Of a DNA stretch of 64,000 nucleotides, positions 36,237 through 48,889 are shown piece after piece. Every line of letters starts with the position of its first letter. The stretch's first letter is position 1. Source of the DNA: Tethya wilhelma (taxonomy: Eukaryota; Porifera; Demospongiae; Tethyida; Tethyidae). The notes under the pieces are model-generated. The model had not been told where the DNA came from and ran no database searches. It saw only the letters and a program-made list of their open reading frames with translations. The position numbers were made by a program, and so were the translations under genes. The stretch is taken from assembly GCA_964030475.1 (NCBI GenBank), contig CAXIPT010000022.1:68822-132821 (forward strand), read 5' to 3'.

Positions 36237-36365
36237 GTACAGTAGTACTGAGTACCCAAGAATAACACAGATGGCCCATTAGTGCAATATATTCACACAA
36301 GTAACTGCAAAAAATGAGCGCTTAGCACTCAAAAGCTACTATTTAGCTCATTCTCTACTTTCTAG

Positions 36366-36654
36366 TAGTGTTGTTTTAGTTAACCCTCAAAACTTTTGGT
36401 TAGTTATTAGTTAGTTACTAAACTTCAAGAAAATTTTATTTAGTTTTAGTTTAGTTAGCTAAAAGTAAAAATGGCCTAACTAAAAGGGTTTTAGTTTTAG
36501 TTAGCTAACTAAAATTAGGTGTTTTGGGCATTTTTTGATTTAGTTTAGTTGTTATTTTGGCCAACACTTTATGATTTAGTTTTAGTTAGTTAAAAAAAGG
36601 CCATTTTTACTAAAACTAAAAGTGTTTTAGTTATAGTTAACTAAAACAACACTA
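36366..36654. mobile_element. AGTTA-rich palindromic MITE
   Basis: The ends tagtgttgttttagttaac and its inverse enclose many copies of tagttag/taactaa. It sits within a family D remnant (36237-36365 and 36655-36900). Confidence 0.78.
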
Positions 36655-37167
36655 GCAAGCCTAGAAACATGGCCTACAAGCATTACTAAATTTAAGTACC
36701 AAACAAGAATAGGCCAACCTCCAATTTTTTAATCTTATTCTTTGTAATAGCTTAAGTTTATAATTATCTGGTTTGAGCTCTAGAATGCCACCAAAAGTGA
36801 AATAAATGCAGAATAGCTTTCCTTTGACTGGTAAGGCATAGGAAGCTTGGAAAGCAACCAAAAGAGCGAAGAAAATTAGCACTTTCTAATGGTGTTTGAA
36901 ATTTGAGAAAGTTATTCTACCATGGCATTCTCAAACCAGATGGACTTTATAGTTGTACTGTGGTTTTTCAGGTAGCTATAATGGAATCCCTCAGGCTCCA
37001 CCCTTGTAAATACCATTATAGCTACAGCCCCCAGGTTACAAATCTCATATACCCTACAGCCCAAAGGTTACAACCCATGCACCCTGAAAAATCATATAGT
37101 ACAGCAGTTTGTTCCCTGGTACAGCTTGTTCAGTGTACTTATACAAACAAGACTAGGGTACATTGGC

Positions 37168-37392
37168 TCATACCGTATAGCCGGAAATATTGACGGCCAA
37201 AAAATTTGATGGTTTGCTCCACAGAACGTAAAATTAAAATATTGATGGATTTAAAATTGACGATTTACGCGTGTGCATAATACATTCATATATGGAACCC
37301 TAAATATTGGTGGATTAAAATTTGACAATTTGGACTTTGACAGTCAAATCGTCAAATTAAAATCTCTGTTAATATTTCCCGCTATACGGTAC
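37168..37392. mobile_element. Family H MITE
   Basis: It starts taccgtatagccggaaatat and ends atatttcccgctatacggta. Confidence 0.78.
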
Positions 37393-37663
37393 ACCCTAGG
37401 CTGTGTATATATATGACTTCAAACGCTTGGATAGGGTATATGAGTATTGTAACAGTTTCTTTTTCTTTGATATGTAACTTAATCATGGTATAAGTTATAT
37501 TCTTCTAGTTGATAAGACTTTTCCCAGAGATTGTTTACTTTCCTTGAATTAATTGGTATCTTTGTCTTCAGTTACTTTTGGCATGGTTTTTCATTTCTCT
37601 TGTCTAGTTGTTAAATACAATTATTGCTTTTCTCCGTATAGCCACCATTAATTTCTAAACACA

Positions 37664-37890
37664 TGCTGTATAGCAGGAAATTTTAGTATGGTGCAAGTTT
37701 TTGTATTTTTCTTATGCTATTCAAATATATGAAAAATAAAACTATACGAAAATTAACTTCCGCATTAAATGTATACAAGTGCACGCTGTGCATACGAAAT
37801 TTATAACTGGGAAAAAATTTTCTGGCGTGTTTTTGACAATTTATATGAAATTTCGCACTACAAAAATTTCCCACTATATACAGTACATAA
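37664..37890. mobile_element. Family H MITE
   Basis: It starts tgctgtatagcaggaaattt and ends aaatttcccactatatacag. Confidence 0.7.
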
Positions 37891-38227
37891 TTCATGAACT
37901 ACTTGAGAATTCAACTTGATCTTTTCCACACACACAAGTGCATGTTATTTGGAATAAACAGCTTACTTGACCAGTGCTGAACTCTCTGCTAAGTGCTATC
38001 TTTCTTCAATAACTATCTTGCGACTATTGAATAAGCAACTTAGCACTGAATATTAAGGCAACTAAGTTTTTTTGACTTTATTAACATGCCACAACTTAGC
38101 CTTCAGTGGTGCCAGGCGCTGCAAATTATGCGTGCTTCACTTTCAGTACTAGCAGATAACATCACACATTCAATAACTATCTTCACACACACACACATAA
38201 ACTCACTGATAGAATTGTGAGCAAACA

Positions 38228-38495
38228 AGTGATAAAAAACATTGAAAAAGTAATGAGGCTCGCCTAGTACAGGAATGGCCAAATCATAAAAAAAAAAAGC
38301 CTCACAGCAAGCCAGTGGAATAGCTATTAGAAATTTTTCCTGTGGGCAAAATAAAGGAATGGACGTAATAAAAGACTATATTACATGCAATCCATAAAAA
38401 GATTCTTTACACCTCATTTAACTAATTGTTTTCTCTTTTTTTTGGATTTGCATGGCCATTACTGCATCTCATTACATTTTTATACTTGTTTTTAT
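38228..38495. mobile_element. Palindromic MITE, family E
   Basis: The arms acaggaatggccaaatcat and gcatggccattactgcatct are inverted. It ends about 60 bases before the exon at 38559. Confidence 0.65.
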
Positions 38496-38558
38496 GACTT
38501 TGTGAATGTTAAATTAATTTAATATGTGTCCTGATATTTCTTTTCTTAACATTTATAG

Positions 38559-38846
38559 GATACTTTAGAAAATGTTGCTCATCAGCTTGAAAGTATAATG
38601 ATAAGTGGTGTATATTATATTGAAATTGGCCCTCAATCATGTTTGGAGCTAAAATTCACCAGTAAAGTTGCAAAACCCCAACCTGTATCAACAACAGTTA
38701 CCTCAGAATCAAATTTCGCAAGTGTGTGTCACACTGTGGTTGAGCTATCATGGAAAGAAGATAAAATTCAAGACTTTGTACAGCGTCTAGGTTTTCATGA
38801 AGGAGGCAAACGTGGAACAATTGAAAAATTTAACAGCTGTAATGAG
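38559..38846 (+). CDS. RNF213: RNF213-like exon 11 (linker)
   Basis: The acceptor is cttaacatttatag and the donor is aatgag|gtatag. Ninety-six codons, DTLENVAHQLESIMISGVYY to KFNSCNE, phase 0 on both sides. The stretch KIQDFVQRLGFHEGG resembles a feature I recall in the RNF213 linker. A pogo-like transposon begins 22 bases after the exon. Confidence 0.82.
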
Positions 38847-38868
38847 GTATAGTAAGACAGTAAGTCTA

Positions 38869-40531
38869 CAGTAAGACCCCTAATTTCTTGGACAAACGGA
38901 AGCATGTAGTAGACTACATATTCATAGCGGAAGCATGTCACAATGATGTTTTGTGGTTTATGAATATTGTTATCTCATGTGGCCAGATTACTGCATGTGG
39001 TATTGTGGTCACGTACACATGGTCAAATTGCTAGCGCCTCCAAATGATGACGTCCAAAAGGCAATTTTAATAAGTTGATTGATACTTTTTCTGATTTTCC
39101 AAGTTTGCATGACGTCTCCAAGGTGCAACGGTTTTTGGATTCCAGGTTCAAGATAAATGTAGCTATAGTATGCAGGAACTTGATTCTCAGTAGAAGTTGC
39201 AGATTCACAGCCATTGAGTACAAATTTGAACCATTTGTGAATTTGATGAATATCATTAATTTTTTGTGAAGAGTTGAAATATCCCTAACAAAGATGGCTG
39301 CCTTTTCTTTACAACTAAAGCACTTACAGTAAAAACTTTAGTATGTTGTAGAACAAGTATAGGACTACATATCTATACCAGTTAGAGCTCTGTGGATCCT
39401 TCCTGGACAATGTAAGTGTTTCATGTTTACAGCGTTTTCTTTTTTCCTGTTTTTGTACAACCTATATTTCATTCATACTCTACCTGTATTTTTGTTGCAT
39501 TTAGATGCTTACAGTTTTAGATGTATGTAGTCAGAAAAGCAACAGTATGGGGCTTATATATTCCCAGTACTAATTTGAACCATTTTAAAAGTAGCCATCA
39601 TCATGCCGAGGTACTCTATTCAAATATCACATTGGCTTTAGCTGGTCCAGTTCTGAGTGTGAGCTAGAGCTAGAAATAACTGCTTGTTTACAGCTGCCCA
39701 CGTGTAGGGCCACTCCCTATTCTCATGTGGCCAGATTACTGCATGTGGTATTGTGGTCACGTACACATGGTCAAATTGCTAGCGCCTCCAAATGATGACG
39801 TCCAAAAGGCAATTTTAATAAGTTGATTGATACTTTTTCTGATTTTCCAAGTTTGCATGACGTCTCCAAGGTGCAACGGTTTTTGGATTCCAGGTTCAAG
39901 ATAAATGTAGCTATAGTATGCAGGAACTTGATTCTCAGTAGAAGTTGCAGATTCACAGCCATTGAGTACAAATTTGAACCATTTGTGAATTTGATGAATA
40001 TCATTAATTTTTTGTGAAGAGTTGAAATATCCCTAACAAAGATGGCTGCCTTTTCTTTACAACTAAAGCACTTACAGTAAAAACTTTAGTATGTTGTAGA
40101 ACAAGTATAGGACTACATATCTATACCAGTTAGAGCTCTGTGGATCCTTCCTGGACAATGTAAGTGTTTCATGTTTACAGCGTTTTCTTTTTTCCTGTTT
40201 TTGTACAACCTATATTTCATTCATACTCTACCTGTATTTTTGTTGCATTTAGATGCTTACAGTTTTAGATGTATGTAGTCAGAAAAGCAACAGTATGGGG
40301 CTTATATATTCCCAGTACTAATTTGAACCATTTTAAAAGTAGCCATCATCATGCCGAGGTACTCTATTCAAATATCACATTGGCTTTAGCTGGTCCAGTT
40401 CTGAGTGTGAGCTAGAGCTAGAAATAACTGCTTGTTTACAGCTGCCCACGTGTAGGGCCACTCCCTATTGCCCTGTACAAATGGCAATGTCCAAGAAAAT
40501 AATATTATATCTACTTCCAGGGGTCTTATTG
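38869..40531. mobile_element. pogo/Tigger-like element carrying a tandem duplication
   Basis: The left end cagtaagacccctaatttct is matched by an inverted right end (ggggtcttattg), with TA at both flanks (38867-38868, 40532-40533). The CAGT-start, TA target and cttggaca tail recall pogo elements. No transposase is present. Confidence 0.7.
38973..40468. repeat. Perfect 748-bp tandem duplication
   Basis: 38973-39720 and 39721-40468 appear identical by eye, including a 64- and a 77-codon chance frame on opposite strands. It lies inside the pogo-like element. Confidence 0.92.
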
Positions 40532-40564
40532 TAGAATGATAATTATTTATCAACCAATTTTAGA

Positions 40565-40800
40565 CTCTAATATTTGGCACATGACTACTTTATTTTATGC
40601 TAAAGACCTACTATCCTACATGGTTTGCTGCATGCATGCCAATATTTCTTCCCAATTTTATAACAAAGTATTATAGCCATGCAAGTAAATAAAAAGTGAA
40701 ATTAGTCATGTATCCTAAATTCAGAGTCTTGATTTTGTTTCACAGCTGTTTACTTTACTGCTGATATACACTGCTTATTTTTCTTGTAACAGTTATTACA
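40565..40800. mobile_element. Degraded B palindrome
   Basis: The arms tggcacatgactactttatt and aaattagtcatgtatcctaa are opposite. It stands alone without A sequence. Confidence 0.5.
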
Positions 40801-41424
40801 ACTTACTAATTCAATAATTATCAACTGTACAAAGTTGATCTAGCTTCCTTATAAATTTATCAGTGTGGCTAGATAATTATTAGCTGTATGGCCACTTCAT
40901 AGTAACTTAGCTAGCAGCTCATGTGCATGCTCAGTACAGTTTGTTCTCACCAACTGAGCACTCTAGTACATGTTTTATCATAGCACAGTTCAGTCTTGCC
41001 ATACAGTTTTGCTGGTTTATAAAGTAGTTTACATAATGAGTCGGAAAACAGCTATGAGGCTAATAGGGGCCTAGGCTCCAAGCATCCCAGGCTCCCAGGG
41101 CCTTCTTCCAGCTTTCTGTGAGTGAAAAGTTATGAGGAGCCTGGAGATGTACATGTAATGGTACAACCTGCATGTGCATGTATACACGGCATGACATTGT
41201 GCCATAGCTATCAGGTTTAATAGCCACACTTGAGATCTGGTTTGGAAGTGGACTTGACTATGAGTATATAGAGCATTCAGTGACTAGCTGAATTCGAAAG
41301 ACCTAGGCTCAATCTCACGCAGCTAGATCTCAAAATTTGGTTTCCATGCAGGGAACTTTTATGCTAAAATGTGCACTAGATAGTTGAGTGTACCGAGGCT
41401 TGTGCACCAACAGTGCTTTCATTC

Positions 41425-41535
41425 AGTTATTAATAATAGGCTGTTCACATTTTGTTTGAACATTATCTTCAACTAATTGTATTATTTATAATAGGCTGCT
41501 CACATTTTATTTGGACTTTATCTTCAACTAAGGGA
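41425..41535. repeat. Short tandem duplication
   Basis: aataggctgttcacattttg, then tgaacattatcttcaacta, is repeated about 62 bases later with few changes. The rest of 40800-41625 shows no gene. Confidence 0.65.
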
Positions 41536-41625
41536 GCTTGGACACAAAGATTACTGTTCCAAAAGGCAAGAGCTTACATGCAGTGGCACTCAATGGGAAG
41601 TCCTAGTAAGTGTCTAGTCATCTAT

Positions 41626-42712
41626 CATACGCACGGTAGTACGTATAGTAGGAATGGGCTGACTGTCCCATAGACACACTACAAAATGTTGGTCACTATA
41701 AAAATCTAGTCAAACAAAATCAAACCTTCAAAGTTGCTCAGAGGCTCTCAATGACAGATTACCAACTGCATGCAAGGCCTAAAACTCACAAAAACTTTTC
41801 TCAGCACTTGTAGCAAGCGCTATAGTGGGAAGCCACAATAGTGACATTCTTGTTCTTCTAACTTACTTCCTACGTAACTGACTTACTTGAAAAGGATTTC
41901 CAGAGAACCAGAATGTGTTGGGCCAACTTTGACAGCACAAAGAAAGTTCTTTTCATGGGTACTACATTCCTTGATACTCTTTTTGATCATATAAATAGGC
42001 CTAAACAAAAACTAGAAAGCTTTGAAACTTAGTGTATAAATTCACGTACTTCAATGCAGCTAGTAGGTAGAGTTCAAACGTCATTATCTATCACGTGACA
42101 TTATTATGTGCATGCGCATTAGCCGACCCCTTCCAGCATAATGAAATGTATGTATCTGCTACTCAAGCGTAGTGACTAACAAGTTTCAAACATCTACCAC
42201 GTGGCATTTAATGCGCATGCGCATTAGCTGCTTTAGCATTATAGTGCATGTAGCTGCTACTTAAACTTTTTGTAGGGACTACCCAGTCTCTGATAGTCTC
42301 CACACTGTAATGGTGAAAAAAGTGAATAAACAAGTAGTAAAAATTTCAAAAAAATTAGAAGTGTAAGAATGGGCAGTACAGTAAAAAGTATTGGAACAAG
42401 GCATGTCTCAATTTCGGCACATGACTACTTCATTTTTTTTTTACCCAACTCTTGGCTACCTAGCTGTTTGTTACACTGCTAGCCAACTGATTAATAGGAA
42501 TTTGAACCAATGCAATAATAAGCTACGACACTATTGTGCACATCATTTCATTAATTTTATGACACGGAGGATCCATATGCATGCATGAGGGATCAAGAAC
42601 AAAAATGAAGTAGTCATGTGCCGAAATTGAGACATGCCTTGTTCCAATACTTTTTACTGCACTGCCCATTCCTTCACTATACTAATTTTTTTGAAATTTT
42701 TACTATATAAAT
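41626..42712. mobile_element. Composite foldback element A/B
   Basis: It begins catacgcacggtagtacgta; the B palindrome lies at about 42359-42680. About 1.09 kb, one of the fullest copies. Confidence 0.8.
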
Positions 42713-43246
42713 AGAAGTGGTAATGTATCATGAAAGTGAAGGGGTTGTGCCCTTTAATTGGTTCACTCAGCTAGAGGCTATATTTATGATCAGCAGTGGA
42801 GATCACGATACAATTATATTATATACTAGATAAAAGTTGTATGCACCAGCCTTGTTTTCAGGCGCCTCCTTTGCACAGTAAATATTGTTAAACCTTGGCG
42901 TGTGAAACAACCCGAAAGGGTTATCATTTTTTCTGTGTATGTGTGTAAGAACAGCAGTTAAAAACTGAAAATTTTGGACATGAGCATCAAGTACTGGTGT
43001 TTGTCTAACTTCGATTTTTTTTTAGAAGCTAGCAGCTTATATTTCCTGAGTTATGCAAAGATTTTCAGCTCAAGCCATCACTCAAGCAGCCATTTTGTCT
43101 ATGTAGTACCACCCACTAGTACTACGTAGGTATAGCAAGAGTTGCCTGATCGATCGTGCGCTGCTACACCTTTCTAAAACACTTGAAGTCTGATATAGCG
43201 ACACTGACTCTAGTATAATGCTTAGATGCAACAGAGTATTTCTAGT

Positions 43247-43825
43247 TTAACTCTTTAGGGCTAAAATTTATTATGCATACTTAATTAGATTTTATGAATA
43301 TTTAATTAACCTTGGTTTTTGTACATTTTTGTTCTTACTTTAGCCTTAGCCACTCTCTTTTGTAGCTAGTTGAGCTTAGCTATGGTTGTACTAAGCTTGC
43401 AAAAACGGAACGGGTCAAAGTTCGCCAAACGACCTGCATACTTTAGGCTTTTTTTCCAGCTTTATGAGCAGCACTGCAAAAGCGCTTGCATGCAGGTATA
43501 GCCTAAGCTTCCCTGCACCTCCATAGCTAGCGTCAAGCTTCTCCTGCAAAGCAATAAGAAAAAAACGTGAGTTTAAAACCAAAGGTCGTGATCTCGCCAC
43601 GATCGCAACCTTTGAACTCTAAAGCCTATATCTCCCCTTCCACTAATCAGATCTGACTCTTACTTGGTATTTTAGTAGAGTGCTTCCTTACCTAACTGCA
43701 CAGCAAGTCTAAAGCTCATAGCTTAAACGCTATGGCTATAAAATAAAAAATGCGAAAAATCGCAGATTACGCGATCGTTGAATACGCACGTGCGGATAAA
43801 TCAGCAATCGGCTTTAAAGAGTTAA
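43247..43825. mobile_element. piggyBac-like MITE (TTAACTCTTTA ends)
   Basis: It starts ttaactctttagggct and ends ctttaaagagttaa. Internal sequence resembles the copy at 8511. Confidence 0.75.
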
Positions 43826-43908
43826 GCGCTTGTGTTTTTGCAAACTCTGCAGCAAGCTAGCTCATGATAATATTATTGCGATGTTGCCTAAGTAGCCACA
43901 CCCCTAAA

Positions 43909-44026
43909 TTCCCAGTACGGTAGTACTGGGTACACAGGAATGGCACGGATGGCCCATTAGCGCAATACAAATATTCACGCGAATAACTCTGCAAAAACTG
44001 AGCGCTTAGCACTAAAAGGCTTCTAA
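43909..44026. mobile_element. Family D element cut by gap
   Basis: It begins cccagtacggtagtactggg, then tacacaggaatggcacggat, and runs into the gap. Confidence 0.75.
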
Positions 44027-44350
44027 NNNNNNNNNNNNNNNNNNNNNNNNNNNNNNNNNNNNNNNNNNNNNNNNNNNNNNNNNNNNNNNNNNNNNNNNNN
44101 NNNNNNNNNNNNNNNNNNNNNNNNNNNNNNNNNNNNNNNNNNNNNNNNNNNNNNNNNNNNNNNNNNNNNNNNNNNNNNNNNNNNNNNNNNNNNNNNNNNN
44201 NNNNNNNNNNNNNNNNNNNNNNNNNNNNNNNNNNNNNNNNNNNNNNNNNNNNNNNNNNNNNNNNNNNNNNNNNNNNNNNNNNNNNNNNNNNNNNNNNNNN
44301 NNNNNNNNNNNNNNNNNNNNNNNNNNNNNNNNNNNNNNNNNNNNNNNNNN
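44027..44350. other. Assembly gap (324 N)
   Basis: Unknown bases between a family D element and a family E element. Translations across it are meaningless. Confidence 1.
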
Positions 44351-44560
44351 AACAAGATGGAATGGCTGTTCAAAGTGTGACAGGAATTCTTCCTGTGGGC
44401 AAAATGAGAGACTCAATAAGGAGATTGTTAAATGAAGCCCATACAGGAAGAATTCCTTACACACTCTTAACAGCCATTCCATCTTGTTTGCGTTCTTTTT
44501 ACGATTTAGCCATTCCTGTGTCTTATTACATTTCCAATGTTTTTTGTACTTGTTAACATT
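44351..44560. mobile_element. Palindromic MITE, family E, left part in the gap
   Basis: aacaagatggaatggctgtt and its inverse ccattccatcttgtttgc flank a short loop. Confidence 0.7.
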
Positions 44561-44711
44561 GAATTGCCTCAGCCACAGCACCAGGAAGCCATCCAGGTGA
44601 GTGTGTGGGGCTTGTAGTTTGCACAGCCTAATAGAAACAATTGTATTTCGGACTTCAGCTAAGAAACCTCCAACTTATACCTCAATCTTATTTCCAAAGA
44701 GCCTGATTACC

Positions 44712-44800
44712 TAGCCTCGTTCCCGGGCTCTCTCCCAGAATATTACACGCTGAAAAATAGGAAGGGAGAGAGCCTGGTAAGCGAAATCACGTAAATGACA
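44712..44800. mobile_element. Mutator-like MITE, solo left end
   Basis: It starts tagcctcgttcccgggctct and carries the same inner hairpin and gagagcctgg. No right end is seen downstream before the next element. Confidence 0.65.
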
Positions 44801-44973
44801 TCACGCACAATCCTGTCATATCATCAAAATTAAGGCACCAAAGATTAGATGCTAATTTATTGCCTGATTTGTGGATACAAGCGGGATTTTTTGAGGTGTA
44901 AAACACGTTAAAATAGCTATCATTAACTTCTGTGTGCAGTTTCAAGTATCAAATAAATGACAAAGTTAATCTT

Positions 44974-45606
44974 TTAACCGATTACCCATAAAGTACGCAC
45001 TTGCGTGTACTAAAAATTTCAATTATTGAACGCGAAGAACGCACATATGCGTACTATAACCTTTAGCGCTATTGTTTACCCGAACTTCCTGTACAAATAG
45101 ATAAAGTAACTCTCTACTAAAATACAAAGTTTGAGTTGCAACTCTTGAAGGGGTGTTGCTGTAGCAGTAGCTAAACAACTACAGGTCATGATCGACGCGA
45201 TCACGATAGTGATGTTTAGAGTGGCGTTTTCTCTACAGCCTTTCAAAGGACAAGCTTCAGAGTTGCTACGTAGGTGCAGGGATAGTTAGGCTATATAGCC
45301 ATAGCATTGCTTTTGTGAGTGTTGCTGCCTAACTACAAAAAAAAGCCTAAGACAGTGAAAATTTTTTAGTATGTTCGACGATTAGACCCTCCTACACTTT
45401 GGCTCTTTTTTTATAGCTAAAAGCTACACTAGAGCAGCAAGGCTTGCTGCATAAAAGTTGCATAAAAGTTGCTTAGCTTCATCATAAAAGAAACACACTG
45501 CAAACAGTCTTTGTAAGCAAAAATACTGCGTAACTAGAAATTTATTTATTTCATCTTCGCAGTATGACAATTAATTTCAAATTTAAACGCGCGTGTAATC
45601 AGTTAA
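44974..45606. mobile_element. piggyBac-like MITE
   Basis: It starts ttaaccgattacccataa and ends cgtgtaatcagttaa. 633 bases, close sibling of 19695. Confidence 0.8.
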
Positions 45607-45651
45607 TCACATTTCCATAAATATATGAGGTAAATGGACTGCTCATGTACA

Positions 45652-46246
45652 TTAAAAACTGGGAGTAACGTGCACACGCGCAATGCGCTTAATGAGGAAT
45701 ATTTATGCAAATTTCAACGTGGAGCCTGTACTATGCCCACTTATTTACAGCCAAATTACTAAACGCTAAAAGCGGTGATGTTGCTCCACGGTTTTTTGTG
45801 CTCAAAGTTTACCTTTTGGACACCTAACAAATATATTAGAAGGAGGTAAGTAAACCATTGTGTTGTAGATAGATATAGATGGTAAATGTTCTTGTGGTTA
45901 TTTACTACATTTTATGGAATAAATTCTTATATAAAAATGGTAGCCTATATATAGCTTTTCTCCTCCTGATATTTTAGAGTAACCAAGTAGGGAATACTTT
46001 CTAACAAGTTAAACTTATCTAATTCTTGGATCTTCACCAAAATGTACCCGTGAACAGCATTTGTTTACATGTACCACGTGGCTAATAATTAATTAGTGGG
46101 CATGGTTTTTAATGATTTCCACCTCCTCCCTGACAAAACTCCTAGCTGCAATGCACAAACAATTGTATTATTTGGGTAGACCATTGTATAAGGAAGCTGG
46201 AAAGTTGACCATTTTTATGCTGCAGACCAGCTGTCCCAGTCCTTAA
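45652..46246. mobile_element. Inverted-end element, family I, copy 2
   Basis: It starts ttaaaaactgggagtaacgt and ends ctgtcccagtccttaa. It matches copy 1 at 28890 except for indels and the inverted 78-base segment at 46122-46199. Confidence 0.75.
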
Positions 46247-46952
46247 GGCATTTGAGTGATTTAGTAGTCTGTCATGATTTATAGGTGTGACTAGAAATCA
46301 TGGTCATGAACTGTCAACTGCAGTAAGTGTTTTTGGACGCAGTTCTAAGTTAATAAGCTACTTAATGTCTATGACCTCAAAATCCCTTGTATTCACAAAT
46401 CAGGTGAAAACAGTGAAAATGTGAGACTTATATTTTATAATACTTGATCTTAATTATATTATGATGGCTCTGTTTGAGAGAGTGCTATATGAAAAAACAA
46501 GATCCCTATTGTATATATATAGGTAGTTGTTTGATATTCCACGTTAAGCTATGGCTGCTGAGTGCTAGTGTAAATTGAACTGTTTTGAGGTTTGTTTATC
46601 AAGAGCTTGACTTTGGAAAAAAGCCTCAAACGACAAACATGTAAGAAATAGAAATTTCTAAAGGCTTGACTACTTATTAATAAATCCAACATTTAATGGT
46701 GTTTGTACTTCCGGTCAGCGGCAAAGGGGGTGCTCAAACACCCTCGGAGCTCCCCCTGGCTATACTCTACTGTCTAAGGTAATAATATATCTTAGGCTAT
46801 CTTATGGTACTAAAATTGAAGCAGTAGTACCCACCTGTAGGCTATTCAGAAAATTACATCTCAATTAATTAGATGTTGGTCAATAATTAATGTCTTATAA
46901 GTCTATACAGTGCCTATAATTTGTTGATAACTATTATTTTTCTCTTAAACAG
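46247..46952 (+). other. Intron, nothing recognised
   Basis: It includes a scrap near 46712-46775 (agcggcaaagggggtgctca, ccccctggctatac) that may be an old transposon end. No exon seen. Confidence 0.4.
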
Positions 46953-47171
46953 ATAAGAGAAACTAAAGAAACCATATCTAAATGGAATACTACAGTGCAA
47001 GATCTGCAACGGGAATATAAATTGCTGCTTTACTTTAGTATTCCCAAGCTCTTACTTCTCTACAACGAACTTCGTCGAGCACAACTTAGTGGAAGCTGTG
47101 AACTCATGTGTAGTCAAGTTGACGTCTTATTTCCAAATGTATCAAGTCTAAATGTGATGAATGCTGTGAAT
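46953..47171 (+). CDS. RNF213: RNF213-like exon 12 (linker)
   Basis: The acceptor is tttctcttaaacag and the donor is gtgaat|gtaagt. Seventy-three codons read IRETKETISKWNTTVQDLQR, then EYKLLLYFSIPKLLLLYNEL. The pattern of hydrophobic residues before and after IPKLLLLY is the strongest match in this half to remembered RNF213 sequences. Phase 0 on both sides. Confidence 0.84.
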
Positions 47172-47309
47172 GTAAGTTTTGAAGATTTAGAATAAAATAG
47201 TTTGACAGTGTTTGGAACATAATTATTATATGTACATTCAGTTATAATATTAGGTTAATGTTGGTATCAGTACCATCTCTCAGACACATTTTAATTTATA
47301 TGCTTACAG

Positions 47310-47672
47310 AGTGCAAGTAAAAGTCCAGGAGAAGAACCAATGGAAGTAGTTGGATCTTTTCTAAATAAGCTTTCCCAACTTTACGGACGCAGTTCCTCTT
47401 GTAATGAGTCAGACTATCCTTTCCGCTTATCATCTCCAGTTCACGTTCAACGTATACAACACAAACTGCACTTCGCTCCTGGCTTCTCCCAAGAAGATTT
47501 AATATTGCTTGTTTTGAAAATTTCTTCTCAACCTCTGCCATATACTATCTTCCACTGCCATTCTTCTACAACTGAGCAAGACTTGAAACGTTTCACTGAA
47601 CGTATAATTCAACATCCAAGCAATTGCTATGTAATGTTGGAAACTAACAAACTCCCATTTCACCTGCAAGAG
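47310..47672 (+). CDS. RNF213: RNF213-like exon 13, pre-AAA1 region
   Basis: The acceptor is atgcttacag and the donor is ctgcaagag|gtatcg. It has 121 codons, SASKSPGEEPMEVVGSFLNK through LVLKISSQPLPYTIFHCHSS and ending NKLPFHLQE. The ISSQPLPYT...TTEQDLKRF pattern resembles the segment before the first AAA+ module of RNF213. Phase 0 on both sides; the upstream intron is only 138 bases. Confidence 0.85.
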
Positions 47673-47757
47673 GTATCGTTTATTAAGTATATATTGTACT
47701 AACTTTATAATAACTGTTGATCCCAATTACCTGGGGCTCTTTCTACCACACTTTTAA

Positions 47758-47990
47758 GCCTCAGCAAGTGTGTATAGCACATGCAGAGGATTACGGTAGT
47801 CATTTTGTGTGTTCATCTCTGTGTAAGTCTGTGTGTTACTTAATCAAAATCTCAAGAGTATAGCAGCTCCATGGTATGAAAGGTATACTTATGTTCACAA
47901 ATCGAGATTTTCTAGAAATTTGACATGTAGAATCTTGCAAAATGCTATAGCTTAAAAGATCTGAGACTTCTGACAAGTTATTAGTCATTA
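47758..47990. repeat. Dispersed repeat K
   Basis: It contains agcctcagcaagtgtgtata, gcagaggattacggtagtca and aaaagatctgagacttctga. An (AT)n run follows at 48010-48062. Confidence 0.6.
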
Positions 47991-48295
47991 GTTGTTGGAA
48001 GTCCTATTGTTATATCATATAATATTATAATATATTATATATAATATATATATATATATATTCCTATCCAATAATCCTTATTAGTCATTCCATTCAACCT
48101 TCCAGTCTAAAATGTACATATAGGATAGCTTCGTCCTTAGGCCCCTCCGTCCTTGTAAAATAAGGAGGCATATATAGGCCTGGAGATGAGGGTATATATA
48201 GGACTTGCTCCAGCTTTCCAAGAGAGGCTGGCTATGTTTAGTTATGTTGCTGGGCTATAGCTAGTCTGCATAACTATGATACATCTTTACATGCT

Positions 48296-48550
48296 GTATA
48301 TATCTGGAAATGTTGACAGTCAAAAATTTTGATGGTTTGCTCTGCAGAACATATGATAATAACATATATTGACAAATTTAAAAAAGCAAAAAAAACTATT
48401 CACTTTCAGAAGCTAATTCTTGAACGAATAAATTAACTTGGTATCTTTGTCTTCAGTCGCTTTTTGCATCAGTAATTCGTTTCTCTAGCTGAGTCGCTCG
48501 ATACAAGACGAAAAGCGCCTACTCCGTATGGCTGCCATTCATTTCAATAC
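48296..48550. mobile_element. Fragments of families H and D
   Basis: tatatctggaaatgttgaca, then gtttgctctgcagaacata, match the H copy at 37168. From about 48395 the sequence matches D (tttcagaagctaattcttga). Confidence 0.5.
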
Positions 48551-48889
48551 TCATTAATAAATTCATTAGCTACTTTGGAATTGGAATATTCGCTGCCTGC
48601 CTGTTTTACCTGACCAAACTGCAATCTCATATTTTTTCTGGTTGTGCTGAAGTCTCTGTAACCAGTTACCAATATACCCTTCAGTCTTAAATATTCAGGA
48701 GGTGAATAGACTACTTTGTTACATAGTGTCATTATAAGAAGATGAGCAAAGCAAGTAAATATTGTAAGATACAGCTCCAGCCTCCTGAGCAGATGCTTCA
48801 CTGACTTTACTGATAGTGTAGATTATAATATAAGCTATAATATCCGTGTACGAGTAACTAACATATACACACAAACTTAACTGTGATGT

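Noticed and set aside
39023..40017. Duplicated small ORFs on both strands
   Set aside because: They are chance frames in the perfectly duplicated 748-bp unit, overlap each other on opposite strands and have no recognisable domain.
44012..44581. 189-codon minus-strand frame
   Set aside because: Most of it is the N gap; the rest is a family E palindrome.
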